Assembly (NCBI GenBank): GCA_028821455.1
Contig: JAPPGE010000060.1
Coordinates: 62,001-126,000 of the forward strand
DNA: 64,000 nt
DNA from: a bacterium
GTDB lineage: Bacteria > Pseudomonadota > Alphaproteobacteria > SP197
Direction of reading: 5' to 3'
Below the pieces are notes generated by a model that was not told the origin of the DNA, did not search any database, and saw only the letters and a list, made by a program, of their open reading frames with translations. The translations under genes and the position numbers were made by a program. Below, piece after piece: positions 1 through 10,082 of the stretch; the first letter of the stretch is position 1, and each line of letters starts with the position of its first letter.

Positions 1-686
1 GCCGGTCCGTTGCCGCCACGCGCATGCCCGACCGCTTGCGCGAACGCGACGGCAACCTCGTCGACGTCCGTACCGTCAACTCGACGCCCCCAGGCACCAT
101 AGGCTTCGGCGCGTTCGGCGATTCCCCTTCCGGCAATCACCTCCTCGGCCGGCACCGAAATGGCGTAGTGGTTGTTTTCGACCAGTATGACAAGGGGGAG
201 CCGCCAAATGGCGGCCATGTTCATCGTTTCATGGAATTGCCCGGTGTTGGTGCCCCCGTCGCCCGTGATTCCAATGGCGATGCTGTCGGAGTTGTCCAGG
301 CGGCACGCATAGGCGTGACCGAGTGCAACCGGCAACGAGGATCCGACAATTCCCGTCACCGAGAACCTGTGTTCCATGTCAAACAGATGGACATGTCCGC
401 CCTTGCCCCGACTCAGGCCCGTCACCCGCTCGTAGATCTCGGCCATCATCTCTTCGAGGGGGACACCCTTTACTATCGCATGCTGGTGGCAGCGATGCGT
501 GCTCACCATCCAGTCGTCTGAGCGCAGGGCGCCCGCCATTCCTGCCGCCACCGCCTCCTGACCATCGGCCAGATGAAGCTCGCCGCGCAGTTCGCCGGTT
601 GGAATGCCCTGCGCGCAGGCTTCCTCGAACGCCCGCATGGTCACCATAAGGCGGTATCGGTCCAGCAAGGTGGGAGCATTGGACAT
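1..686 (-). CDS. Thiamine-pyrophosphate-dependent dehydrogenase E1 component alpha subunit (pyruvate/acetoin dehydrogenase type), 3' end off window
   Basis: Reverse-strand reading from ATG at 686 is open to the window edge: MSNAPTLLDRYRLMVTMRAFEEACAQGIPTGELRGELHLADGQEAVAAGMAGAL...GKGGHVHLFD...GDGGTNTGQFHETMNMAAIWRLPLVILVENNHYAIS (TPP-binding GDG...N region). Confidence 0.9.
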   Translation of the reverse strand, partial: MSNAPTLLDRYRLMVTMRAFEEACAQGIPTGELRGELHLADGQEAVAAGMAGALRSDDWMVSTHRCHQHAIVKGVPLEEMMAEIYERVTGLSRGKGGHVHLFDMEHRFSVTGIVGSSLPVALGHAYACRLDNSDSIAIGITGDGGTNTGQFHETMNMAAIWRLPLVILVENNHYAISVPAEEVIAGRGIAERAEAYGAWGRRVDGTDVDEVAVAFAQAVGHARGGNGP

Positions 687-871
687 GCCGGTCGCCCTCT
701 CCGGTCGGCATGCCGGTCCGGCGTCTTGAGTGTGTTCCGGCGGCAGCCCCGCCGTGTCACCCATCATCGGCTATCCTCCCCACGGAGTGACCGGACCATC
801 CTCACTGCGCGATTGCACATTGATCCCTTCCGAGTGTCGATCATCGTCATGGCTCTTCCGGATACCGGGTT

Positions 872-1945
872 TCAATCCCTGAGAAACCGCACCCACCTGG
901 GGTCAGGCTTGATGCCCACAAGGTCACCGGACCGGGCCACGCCATCCCCGCCAACCTCTCCTTGCACGCGAATCTCGTGAGGTCCGACGTCGACGCGCCA
1001 TATGACATGCGCCCCCAGAAAGCTTCTGTCGGTGACCTTGCCCACGATCCTGGCATCGTCGGGAGGTGTCAGACGGAGGGTTTCGGGTCGCATGCTGATC
1101 CAGCCGTTCCGCACGTCCGCAGGGATATCATCGACGAGCACCGAGACGTCGGTATCCGCTACACGCACGTGGTTTCGGTTCTCGTGATCACCGTCCACGA
1201 TCACCGGGAGGACGTTGGCATTGCCGACGAAGCTGGCCACGAAATAACAGTTCGGAGCGTGATAGACGTCCATCGGCGTCCCGCTTTGCCGGATCATTCC
1301 TTCATGCATGACAGCGATTCGATCGGACATCGCCATCGCTTCCTGCTGGTCGTGAGTCACGTAGAGGAAGGTGACGCCGGTCTCCCTGTGAATGCGCTTC
1401 AGTTCCGCCTGCATCTCCATGCGGACCTGAAGATCGAGAGCCGACAATGGCTCGTCCAGCAACAGGACGCGGGGCTGATTGACGAGCGCTCTGGCAAGGT
1501 TGACGCGTTGCGCCTGGCCGCCACTGAGTTCGTCCGAGCGCCTTCTTTCAAATCCTGCTAGGCGCACGACATCAAGCATGCCGGTCACCGTCTCGTGGAT
1601 CGAGTCTTCGGGCATCCGCCTTGACCGCAATCCGAAGGCGATGTTCTCGAAGACATCCAGGTGAGGCAGGAGCACCGGCTTCTGGAAGACCGTGTTGACA
1701 GGTCGATGGTAGGGAGGAAGCCGGGTGATGTCCTGACCGTCGAGCACCACGGTGCCATGGTCCGGCCAGTCGAACCCGGCGACGATACGAAGGAGTGTGG
1801 TCTTGCCACAACCGCTGGGGCCCAGGAGGGTGACGAACTCTCCCTCCCGGAATTCCAGGCTGACGCCGTCAAGGGCGACAACCTCCGAGAAGCGCTTGCG
1901 GACCTCCGTGACAAGGAGCCGCCCTCCCGAGTCTTGCTGCGTCAT
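872..1945 (-). CDS. ABC transporter ATP-binding protein, PotA family
   Basis: Walker A LLGPSGCGKTTLLRIVAGF, signature LSGGQAQRVNLARAL, Walker B RVLLLDEPLSALD; C-terminal TOBE-like region; operon with two permeases and SBP. Confidence 0.93.
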   Translation of the reverse strand: MTQQDSGGRLLVTEVRKRFSEVVALDGVSLEFREGEFVTLLGPSGCGKTTLLRIVAGFDWPDHGTVVLDGQDITRLPPYHRPVNTVFQKPVLLPHLDVFENIAFGLRSRRMPEDSIHETVTGMLDVVRLAGFERRRSDELSGGQAQRVNLARALVNQPRVLLLDEPLSALDLQVRMEMQAELKRIHRETGVTFLYVTHDQQEAMAMSDRIAVMHEGMIRQSGTPMDVYHAPNCYFVASFVGNANVLPVIVDGDHENRNHVRVADTDVSVLVDDIPADVRNGWISMRPETLRLTPPDDARIVGKVTDRSFLGAHVIWRVDVGPHEIRVQGEVGGDGVARSGDLVGIKPDPRWVRFLRD

Positions 1946-2778
1946 CCGGCATTCCTCCTGCGGCTACGTCCGGAGGATCTCGCGAAACGGTTGAAACGCG
2001 CGCCGACGAGGCCGAGGGCCCCGACCGCGGCAGTGATGCTGATCACCAGAAGAATCGTGGCCAGCGCGTTGACCGTTGGATCGCTGCCTCTTCTGAACTG
2101 TCCCCACAGCACGATGGGAATCGTACTGTCGGGGCCGATGGTAAACAGTGTGCGAACAAACTCATCCGTCGACAGCGCGAAGGCCAGGACCGCTCCGCCG
2201 ATAAGGATGGGGAAGGTAAGCGGCAGAACGATGTGCCTGAACTGACCCATCGGGGTCAGGCCAAGATCGGCGCCCACCTCCTCGTATTGCGGGTCCAGCC
2301 GGTCCAGTCCGGATCGAGCCACAATCAGAAAGTAGGGAAAGACCCACAGGAAATGGGCAACTGCCACCGTCCCGTGCGACAGGGGAACACCCACGGTATC
2401 GAAATAGGCGAGAAGAGCCAGACCGACGAACAGCGACGGCGTCGCCAGCGGCATGAAGAACAGGATGTTGCCCAGAGCGCCGAGCCTGCGGCTAGCCCGC
2501 CTGAGCCCGAGCGCCGTCATCGTTCCCAGGACCAGCGCAATGACCATGCTGATGGCTGCCAGAACGATCGTGTTCCGGAATGCGTCCATGTAGACGGTGT
2601 TGTTGAACATGCTCCGGTACCAGTGAAGTCCGATGTCCTCGAGCGGCGGTCCGAGCCTCGGTGGCCCCTGGAACGAGAACACGATGACGATCAGAACGGG
2701 TGCGAACAGGAACACGAAGACGACCGTGACAAACAGTCCCGCAAGGATGCGGTTTGCCAATGCCGGCTTTCTTCCCAT
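1942..2778 (-). CDS. ABC transporter permease, PotC/YdcV-like
   Basis: Hydrophobic multi-TM protein with EAA-like loop EEVGADLGLTPMGQFRHIVLPLTFP; overlaps downstream ATPase start. Confidence 0.9.
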   Translation of the reverse strand: MGRKPALANRILAGLFVTVVFVFLFAPVLIVIVFSFQGPPRLGPPLEDIGLHWYRSMFNNTVYMDAFRNTIVLAAISMVIALVLGTMTALGLRRASRRLGALGNILFFMPLATPSLFVGLALLAYFDTVGVPLSHGTVAVAHFLWVFPYFLIVARSGLDRLDPQYEEVGADLGLTPMGQFRHIVLPLTFPILIGGAVLAFALSTDEFVRTLFTIGPDSTIPIVLWGQFRRGSDPTVNALATILLVISITAAVGALGLVGARFNRFARSSGRSRRRNAG

Positions 2779-2802
2779 CGCCTCGCCTCCTCCTGTTATC
2801 GC

Positions 2803-3714
2803 CTAGAGACGTACCGAAACCCGATGGAGCCGGGTCGCGAACAAGAGCGATGTCAAGGCGAAGTACAGCAGCGAGAAGACGGCGAGGAGCACGAGTGACA
2901 TCGCGGCTCCCATCGGAAAGTTGCCCGCTTCCGCGAATTGCTGCTGCACGAGAACGCCAACCAGCGTGCCCTTCGTTCCACCAAGAAGCTGAGGCGTCGC
3001 GAAGTCGCTCGCAGCGAGACCAAGGGTGAACATGAAGGGAGCGAGCGAAGTCGAGGCCATCAGTGGGAGAATGACACGCCGCCAGCTCATGAGTCCGGTT
3101 GCTCCCAGATCCTCGGCGACTTCAAGCACCGTACGAGGGAGATTGCGCATTGCCGCGTAGATCGCCAGCGTGACGAAGGGCAGATAGATATGCACGAGGG
3201 CGATGACCACCAGCGTGCGCGTGAAGAGCAGTTGCGGGGGCTCGGTGACTCCCAGTGATTCGATGAAGACGGTGAACACTCCGCTCGAGGTGAACAGTGC
3301 CCGCCACGCATAGATCCTGGCGAGGTAGCTCACAAACAGGGCCACGACCAGCAACACGAACAGCGGCGTCTCGAGACGGCCTGCCCGGAACCTGAGGTAG
3401 AACGCCAGCGGCAGGGCGATCACGAGGCAGATGCCCGCCACGATGAATCCCGTGACGAGTGACCGAATGATCAGCAGTCCGACGAAGGGGTCCGTCAGGA
3501 CGGTCACGAAGTTGTCGAGAGTGAAGTCCCACGTGACCGTAAACAGCCCGCCCCGTGCAAAGGCATAGGCCCCGAAAAGCAGGAGCGGTGCAACGAACGT
3601 CAGCGCAAGGGCAATGACACCGGGTGCGAGGAGAACCCAGGTTCTCCCCGCACCATACTGTCCCCCGGGCAACGAGGGGGTGCCAACTATCCGCCTGCCT
3701 TCAGTTTCGCCCAT
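2803..3714 (-). CDS. ABC transporter permease, PotB-like
   Basis: Multi-TM protein with LEVAEDLGATGLMSWRRVILPLMAS EAA loop; operon position. Confidence 0.9.
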   Translation of the reverse strand: MGETEGRRIVGTPSLPGGQYGAGRTWVLLAPGVIALALTFVAPLLLFGAYAFARGGLFTVTWDFTLDNFVTVLTDPFVGLLIIRSLVTGFIVAGICLVIALPLAFYLRFRAGRLETPLFVLLVVALFVSYLARIYAWRALFTSSGVFTVFIESLGVTEPPQLLFTRTLVVIALVHIYLPFVTLAIYAAMRNLPRTVLEVAEDLGATGLMSWRRVILPLMASTSLAPFMFTLGLAASDFATPQLLGGTKGTLVGVLVQQQFAEAGNFPMGAAMSLVLLAVFSLLYFALTSLLFATRLHRVSVRL

Positions 3715-4844
3715 TCACTCAACCATTCCAGATAGCCCACAACCTCGTCGGTTGTTTCGTCCGGCGGCCATGGGGTCAGAGGGCTGCGCGCCAGTGCATT
3801 GTCAAGATCGCCGTAGTCGTAAAGACTGGCGGACTTCTCATCCATCAACGGCACGGCGTCCATGTTGACGACCGCCACCTGGATGTTGGAGCCGATCGCC
3901 GCCTGGACTTCGGGCTCAAGCACCTTGTTGATGAATGCCAGAGCGGTTGCCTTGTTGTCGGAGATCTCCGGAATTGCGAAGGCCTCGACCCAGCCGATTC
4001 CGCCTTCCTTCGGTTCGACGTTCGCTGCATTGGCCCCACGATCGTTGGCCCATGCCGAGACGGGCTCCCAACCGTTGTAGGTGCACCAGATGTCACCGGA
4101 CGCCATCAGTTCGGCCACATCTCCGAACGACATACCGACCGCGGGCACCTGATCACGCATCTTGCGCATGAAATTCATGACTTCGTTGAATTCCTGCCGA
4201 TTGTAGAGCGGCGTGCTCTCAATTCCGAGCGTCCGGCCCGCGATCACCATGCCGCCATCGGGGCCACCGCCCCAGCCGACATGGCCCCTGTATTCATCCT
4301 TCAGGAGATCGAACCATGATTGCGGCGGATCGATGCGTTCCGGCAGGTAGTTCGTCACGGAACGGCCCCATGTGAACGGGACAAGAATCCAGTCGCCGTT
4401 CTCATTCTTGAAAAACCGTTCGTCGGCAAAGGTCGGATTGATCTTGTGCGAGAGCGGGACGTCGTCCGGACTGATGGGAACCACCAGATCTTCTAGCCTG
4501 CGTGCGAGGCCATTGAAAGTTCCGATCAGATCCCAGGTGACACCTCCAGGACGCCGGAGCTTGGCAATGACGTCGGCATTGGCCGAAATGTACGACGAAC
4601 GCATCGTGACCCCGGCCTCTTCCATCCACGCGTCCATGGGCTCGAGGCCCAGCATGTCGTAACCCTCGTACCAGAAATAGTCGATGTCACCACCAATGGC
4701 TCCGTCTGAGAGGCTGGCCGAAGCGAGCGACGGGACAACACTCAATCCGACGGCTGCCTGGGCCGATGCGTGAAGGAGACGGCGGCGGGAAATGGGTGAA
4801 CCGAACGATGAAACTGTCCTGATGATACCTTTGTCATCTGACAT
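3687..4844 (-). CDS. Extracellular solute-binding protein, PotD-like, Tat-type signal
   Basis: N-terminus SPISRRRLLHASAQAAVGLSVVPSLASA (twin-arginine-like leader) followed by PotD-type SBP; start chosen at MSDDKGIIR. Confidence 0.88.
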   Translation of the reverse strand: MSDDKGIIRTVSSFGSPISRRRLLHASAQAAVGLSVVPSLASASLSDGAIGGDIDYFWYEGYDMLGLEPMDAWMEEAGVTMRSSYISANADVIAKLRRPGGVTWDLIGTFNGLARRLEDLVVPISPDDVPLSHKINPTFADERFFKNENGDWILVPFTWGRSVTNYLPERIDPPQSWFDLLKDEYRGHVGWGGGPDGGMVIAGRTLGIESTPLYNRQEFNEVMNFMRKMRDQVPAVGMSFGDVAELMASGDIWCTYNGWEPVSAWANDRGANAANVEPKEGGIGWVEAFAIPEISDNKATALAFINKVLEPEVQAAIGSNIQVAVVNMDAVPLMDEKSASLYDYGDLDNALARSPLTPWPPDETTDEVVGYLEWLSEWAKLKAGG

Positions 4845-4914
4845 GGCGATCCTCCCTGTTGTGTTGTGTCGGGAGAAAACGACCAAGCCGCGACCCGACA
4901 CGCGAGTGCAAAAT

Positions 4915-4928
4915 AATATGGTGATATT
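4915..4928. promoter_or_regulatory. Small palindrome AATAT-GGTG-ATATT in the divergent intergenic region (possible TetR operator)
   Basis: Perfect 5+5 bp inverted repeat inside a locally AT-rich stretch between divergent SBP (start 4844) and TetR gene (4943). Confidence 0.35.
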
Positions 4929-4942
4929 GTCTCCCTGTCGAT

Positions 4943-5671
4943 ATGTTGTCAATCAAGCAGGCCAGTCCCGCTCCATTCGAAGCGGGAAGACGGTGTGCCG
5001 ATCGGGGGAGAGACGTGTTGCCAACATCAGCGCAACGGGAGGGCGAATGGGACGATGGCCCCGGGCCCTCGGGCGCTCTGGCAAGGCAGCGCCGCTGGGC
5101 AATACTGAAAGCGGCAAGCCAGGTCATCAGCAGACGAGGTGTCCACCACACGCGACTCGTCGACATCGCGGACGAAGCCCGCGTGTCTGTCGGAATGATC
5201 CAGCACTATTTTCGGAGCCGCAACAATCTTGTCCGCGAGACCTTTCAATGGAAACTCGAGGAATCCCTTGCCTCCTACGGAACCGGTCTGCAGGACGACA
5301 GCACGGCCTGGCAACATGTCGAGAGCCTGTGCCGCATGCTGACAAGGGAACCCTTCGCGGCCATCAATTCCCTGTGGCTCGAGTTTTTCTCCCTGTGCAA
5401 CAGGGACCCGGAATTCGCCGCTCTGGGTTCGGAACTCTGGGAGCGCTGGTCAGAGCAGGTCCGGGCGGTCGTCGAAAAGGGCATCGATGACGGAGAATTC
5501 ACGACCGGTTCTTCGCCTGACGACGTGGCGGCCCGCTTCGTGTCCCTGGCTGACGGTCTTGGCATTCGCGTCCTCATCCACCACAAGGGCATGTCGATTG
5601 AACGGATGCATCAACTCCTTCTCGAAGGAGCCGCAAGGGAACTCGGCATAGCGCTGGAGCGGGCACCGTAG
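4943..5671 (+). CDS. TetR/AcrR-family transcriptional regulator (BetI-like)
   Basis: N-terminal HTH ILKAASQVISRRGVHHTRLVDIADEARVSVGMIQHYFRSRNNLV; divergent from the ABC operon. Confidence 0.85.
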   Translation: MLSIKQASPAPFEAGRRCADRGRDVLPTSAQREGEWDDGPGPSGALARQRRWAILKAASQVISRRGVHHTRLVDIADEARVSVGMIQHYFRSRNNLVRETFQWKLEESLASYGTGLQDDSTAWQHVESLCRMLTREPFAAINSLWLEFFSLCNRDPEFAALGSELWERWSEQVRAVVEKGIDDGEFTTGSSPDDVAARFVSLADGLGIRVLIHHKGMSIERMHQLLLEGAARELGIALERAP

Positions 5672-5778
5672 CCCGCCGGGGATTGCTGCGAGGCGCGGAG
5701 CCCAGCGTCGTGCGGCAAGGCCACATCCTTGTTGATCCGGTGAGCCCCGGGTGTCGAGTCGATTGGCGGGCGGGACGA

Positions 5779-8031
5779 TTACCCGCCGGGTTCGGCGCGG
5801 GGCAACGCGGGTGCCGGTATCACAAAGGGCTCCGGGTCGCGGAAGCGGTCGAGGACGTTGCCGAGGAGGCGGGCGACCGGATTGTCGTAGCCATTGACCG
5901 GCAGGGCCGAGCCGAAGGCGATGGACCCGGCGGAGAACACGGCCCCGCCTCCCGGGTGCTCGAAGAAGGTCATGTCGGCCCGCACCAGGGGATGGTCGTC
6001 GGCAATCACCGGCTGGTTGGAGGTGAGTTCCTCGAGCACCACCAGCATGCCGGCGGCATGCTCTTGCGAGCGGGCAACGACCAGGGCATGGGGCGGCGTG
6101 CCGAGCCGGGGGTCGGCGCGGTCGATCTCGAGACCGGCGGCGCCACCACCGACAAGTCCGGCATCACCGATGATCTCGTCGTCGATGCCGGCGAAGATGA
6201 AGCCGGCACGCGGATCATCGGCGGCCGGGGTGCGCCGGTACCAGGTAGAACGATCGAAGCCCTGGGCCGTGAAACCGATGCCGGCAAGCTGCTGCGGCGG
6301 ACGCCCGCTACGCCGCCACAGGCCACCATACTCTCCGGTGAGACTCATGAAGGATTCGCCGGCCCGCGACACCCAGGACCGGGTGCCACCCTCGGTTTTT
6401 CGGCACTCCAGGACCCCTGGAAGATCCTGCCGCAGCGCGATGCGCCAGTAGAACCCGTTGGCACCGGTGTAGATCAGCCGCCCGCCGCGGGCGAGCCAGG
6501 CCTCCAGGGCATCGAGCATGGCTGCAGTGTGGTACTCGGGGTGGCTGCCGGTGACGACAACGGAATAGCCTTCAAGCACGCCCAGCCCTTCGCCATCGAG
6601 CTCCTCGTCGGTGACGACGTCGAAGCCATCGCAGGCCTGGTCCAGCCAGGACGTGATGTGGGTATCGGCAACGAGGCCCCACACGCGCCCCTTCGGCCGG
6701 AAGTTGAGGATCGGTCGCAGGCGCGATGAGAGACTGACGCCACTGCCGTCGGAATGGGTGTCGTAGGTCGAAAGCCCGTACTCCGAATGGGCCTGCAGGA
6801 AACAGTCGTCGCGCGTCATGACGGTGGCGCGGAACTGCTTCATCTCGACGGTGTCGTTGCGGAAATGCCGGCCTGAATTGGCATAGGCCATGTAGGTGGC
6901 CGTGGGCATGAGGAAACAGACGTCCGATGTCCTCCGGCCGCGGGGCGGCACGACGGCGAAGGGAATGAAGTCCTCGGCGTCCCCGGCCGTGACATGAAGC
7001 GCGTGGATGGCGCTCGGCGTGCCTTCGGGCACCTGCCAGACGTGACTTGCCGGCCACCCGGCATCATGGACGTCGTCATCGTGAAAGTGGATCGCGGCGT
7101 AGTCTTCGGGCCGGTGGCGCCAGGACATCTCGCGACCGCTCCAGGCAGCACCGGTCACGGCGCGTTCGGGAAGGTGAACGAGTGTGCCGTGGTGGCCATG
7201 TCCGGACACGTCCTCGATGGTGAGCGTGCCGATGCCGCGCGAGAAGTCCCAGGCGGCCAGGATGGCATCACGGATCGCCGGTGCGGCCGGACGAGCCCCG
7301 GCGATGATGACCTCGTCGGTTGTGAAGGCGCGGCACGCTACCCGCGGCGCCTCGATCCGGCCGTTGAGGCAGCCGGCATGGTAGCCACGGCCGTCCCCGG
7401 CATCACGATGCCAGGCGGCCATCAGCCAGCGGGTCGTCCGCAGCACTGGCGAGAATGGAATTGCGACCTGGCGAAGCACAAGGCGGCCGGTGTCGAGCGC
7501 CTGCTGGAGAAGGCACAGCGTGCCCAATTCCGGATCAAGGGAGGCGGCAACGCGATACCAGGCGCCCGCCACCATGGCCTCACCCGTTGTGGCAGCGACG
7601 CTGGCGTGTCCGTTCCCGGCCACCAGGCCCGCGGCGCCGTCGTCGCCGACAACGAGGCTGGCGCCGGTGTGGTCACTCTCGGACCAGGTGCCGATGACGC
7701 CCTGGCGTCCCTTCTCCGGCGTGGTCGGCATGACCAGTGCCTGGAGCGTGAAGGCACGCGCAGGGACGAGGTGTGACGAGGCCGGAACGACGGCGTGCGA
7801 ACCGGCATGGATGACGTGGGCCCTGCCCTGGTGGAGGCCGCTCACCGGCGTCTCGACCGGGACGCTCCTGAACGGTGCGCCGACGGGATTGTCGTCCGCC
7901 GAGTGGAGACGGACGATGCCGGCGCGGTAGGTGGCGGGACCGTCGCAGCTCACATGGAAGCTGATACTCTCCCCGGGCCTCACCGACATCCTGTCCGCAT
8001 AGCCGTTGAGTGGCCGTAATCCTGGTTCCAT
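5779..8031 (-). CDS. N,N-dimethylformamidase large (beta) subunit-like protein, copy 1
   Basis: Colinear with the second copy at 25.3-27.5 kb; shared blocks include P-T-A-x-Y-x-A-Y-A-N, S-T-Y-D-x-H-x-D-G-S, RLRPxLNFRPK, VVTGSHPEYHTAAM, GGRLIYTGANGFYWR, C-terminal AVFSAGSIAF...NVLDRFRDPEPF. Confidence 0.85.
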   Translation of the reverse strand: MEPGLRPLNGYADRMSVRPGESISFHVSCDGPATYRAGIVRLHSADDNPVGAPFRSVPVETPVSGLHQGRAHVIHAGSHAVVPASSHLVPARAFTLQALVMPTTPEKGRQGVIGTWSESDHTGASLVVGDDGAAGLVAGNGHASVAATTGEAMVAGAWYRVAASLDPELGTLCLLQQALDTGRLVLRQVAIPFSPVLRTTRWLMAAWHRDAGDGRGYHAGCLNGRIEAPRVACRAFTTDEVIIAGARPAAPAIRDAILAAWDFSRGIGTLTIEDVSGHGHHGTLVHLPERAVTGAAWSGREMSWRHRPEDYAAIHFHDDDVHDAGWPASHVWQVPEGTPSAIHALHVTAGDAEDFIPFAVVPPRGRRTSDVCFLMPTATYMAYANSGRHFRNDTVEMKQFRATVMTRDDCFLQAHSEYGLSTYDTHSDGSGVSLSSRLRPILNFRPKGRVWGLVADTHITSWLDQACDGFDVVTDEELDGEGLGVLEGYSVVVTGSHPEYHTAAMLDALEAWLARGGRLIYTGANGFYWRIALRQDLPGVLECRKTEGGTRSWVSRAGESFMSLTGEYGGLWRRSGRPPQQLAGIGFTAQGFDRSTWYRRTPAADDPRAGFIFAGIDDEIIGDAGLVGGGAAGLEIDRADPRLGTPPHALVVARSQEHAAGMLVVLEELTSNQPVIADDHPLVRADMTFFEHPGGGAVFSAGSIAFGSALPVNGYDNPVARLLGNVLDRFRDPEPFVIPAPALPRAEPGG

Positions 8032-8108
8032 GCCACCTCCCTGGGGGACTTGAGGGGTCGGGGATGATTCCTACAATGGCACCGGAGCAGACCATGGGGA
8101 AAGAGATC

Positions 8109-9617
8109 ATGACGGTGACAGATACGTTCAGGGACCTGTCGGGCCAGGTGTACATGGATGGCCGCCTGCGCCGCAGCGAGTCGAGCGATGGGTTCGATGC
8201 CATCGACCCGGCAACCGAAGCGGTCAATGGCGAACTGGCCTTCGCCACGGTTCACGAGGTCGACGAGGCCGTCGCCATCGCCCGGCGCGCCCAGAAACAG
8301 TGGGACCGCATGAACGGCCTCAAGCGATCCGAGGAACTCCACGAGGTGGCGCGCCGGCTGCGGAAGAGCACGCCGCAACTCGCCGAGGCCCTGACCCGGG
8401 AAATGGGCAAGCCGTACAAGGAATCGGCGGATGAAGTGGAGTGGACCGCGACCGCCTTCGACTACTATGCGGAAGTCTCGCGCCACGAGGCAGGTCGCGT
8501 CGTCGGTCCGGTGGTCGACGGGGACTTTCATGTCGTCACCAAGTCGCCCCTGGGCGTGGTCGGCATCATCCTTCCCTTCAATTTCCCCTATGTGCTGTTC
8601 GGCTGGGAAGCCGGCGCCGCACTCGGCGCCGGCAATGCGGTCATCCTCAAGCCATCGGAACTGACGAGCTTTTCCTCGCTCATGATGATGGAGTGTTTCG
8701 ACCACCTGCCGACCGGTCTTGTGCAGTGCCTCACCGGGGCCGTCGAGACGGGCAAGGCCCTGGTCGGTCATGACGAGGTCGACGGGGTGGCCTTTACCGG
8801 GTCGATTCCCGCCGGACAGGCCGTCGCCCAGACCTGTGCCTCCTCCTTCAAGCGCTGTCTCATAGAAGCAAGCGGCAACGACCCCTTCCTGGTGATGCCG
8901 TCGGCCGACATGTCCATGGCCACCCAGGGCGCGGTGTTCGGCGCCTATCTCAATTGCGGACAGGTGTGCGCCGCCGCCGAGCGCTTCTATGTCCACGATT
9001 CCGTGCACGACCGCTTCGTCGACGAGGTCACGCGTCTGACGCGTCAGCTGCGCATTGGCAACGGTCTCGACAAGGTGGACATGGGACCGATGGCCGCCCA
9101 GCGCGAGCGTGACCGCTACGAAGGCATGCTCGCACGGGCCATCGACGAAGGTGCGACCGTGGTCACCGGTGGCGGCCGCCCGGAGGGTTTCAACCGCGGC
9201 TACTACTGCGATGCGACCATTCTCACCGAGTGCACGCCGGACATGGAGATCATGAACAACGAGAGCTTCGGCCCGGTGATGCCCATCTGTCGGGTCGGCA
9301 GTTTCGACGAGGCTCTCGAACACGCCAACAACTCGCGCTACGGGCTTGGCTCCTTCGTCTTCACCAACGATCTCTGCGAAACCATGCGGTCCATCAACGA
9401 GATCGAGGCGGGCATGACGTGGATCAACGCCACGGCCCTTCTCGACAACGATGCCGGACCCTTTGGCGGGCGCAAGATGTCGGGAACCGGCCGCCAGTTA
9501 GGCAGCGAGGGGATCGACCAGTTCCGCCACACCAAGCTCACCATGATCGATCACGAGAACAAGCCCGCGGACTTCTGGTGGTTCCCGTACAAGGACGAGG
9601 AGGCCTATCCCGGCTGA
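8109..9617 (+). CDS. NAD(P)-dependent aldehyde dehydrogenase
   Basis: ALDH blocks ILPFNFPYVLFGWEAGAALGAGNAVILKPSE, EASGNDPFLV (Glu), NCGQVCAAAERFYV (catalytic Cys), NNESFGPVMPI. Upstream in-frame start at 8094 also possible. Confidence 0.93.
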   Translation: MTVTDTFRDLSGQVYMDGRLRRSESSDGFDAIDPATEAVNGELAFATVHEVDEAVAIARRAQKQWDRMNGLKRSEELHEVARRLRKSTPQLAEALTREMGKPYKESADEVEWTATAFDYYAEVSRHEAGRVVGPVVDGDFHVVTKSPLGVVGIILPFNFPYVLFGWEAGAALGAGNAVILKPSELTSFSSLMMMECFDHLPTGLVQCLTGAVETGKALVGHDEVDGVAFTGSIPAGQAVAQTCASSFKRCLIEASGNDPFLVMPSADMSMATQGAVFGAYLNCGQVCAAAERFYVHDSVHDRFVDEVTRLTRQLRIGNGLDKVDMGPMAAQRERDRYEGMLARAIDEGATVVTGGGRPEGFNRGYYCDATILTECTPDMEIMNNESFGPVMPICRVGSFDEALEHANNSRYGLGSFVFTNDLCETMRSINEIEAGMTWINATALLDNDAGPFGGRKMSGTGRQLGSEGIDQFRHTKLTMIDHENKPADFWWFPYKDEEAYPG

Positions 9618-9803
9618 TCCCGCCAACAAAGAGCAAACGCGCAGCCGGGGCGGCCTTTCGCTTCTTCATCCAAGGCGTCTTGAAAACGGCGACACTCAAC
9701 GGGGACTGGACGGGAAAAGTCTGCGCCAACTGCCGAAACGCTCCGACCGGTTCCGTCAGGAGCGAGGAAACTGGTCGCGCCAGCGTCAGGTGCAGTCACC
9801 GCG

Positions 9804-10076
9804 TCACCCAATGGCGGCGATTGCTTTTGCCGCGAAATGGCATGCAATCCATCGACGATGCGCCACGAACTCCCGCACCGTCAGTCCGACATCGCGCGCG
9901 ATGCAGCGCAGCAGGACCGGGGACGCGTCACGCCCACCATGCACAGGCACCGTCGTCATCCGTCCGTCCGGGTGGCGAAAGCGCTTGTGAGAATCGCGCT
10001 GGCGAATCTCCATGAATTCGAGTTTCGCGAGTACGGCCATGACCTCTCGCGGCTTGAGGACGGGAACGGAAGGCAC
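9804..10076 (-). CDS. hicA: HicA-family (YcfA-like) toxin
   Basis: KPREVMAVLAKLEFMEIRQRDSHKRFRHPDGRMTTVPVHGGRDASPVLLRCIARDVGLTVREF: typical small dsRBD-like HicA with H in SHKRF. Confidence 0.85.
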   Translation of the reverse strand: MPSVPVLKPREVMAVLAKLEFMEIRQRDSHKRFRHPDGRMTTVPVHGGRDASPVLLRCIARDVGLTVREFVAHRRWIACHFAAKAIAAIG

Positions 10077-10082
10077 CCGTCT

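Noticed and set aside
7980-9323. 447-aa minus-strand ORF opposite aldehyde dehydrogenase
   Set aside because: Antisense shadow ORF; the plus strand has clear ALDH catalytic motifs.
9620-9800. Short ORFs between the ALDH and hicA genes
   Set aside because: No motif, no ribosome-binding context; treated as intergenic.
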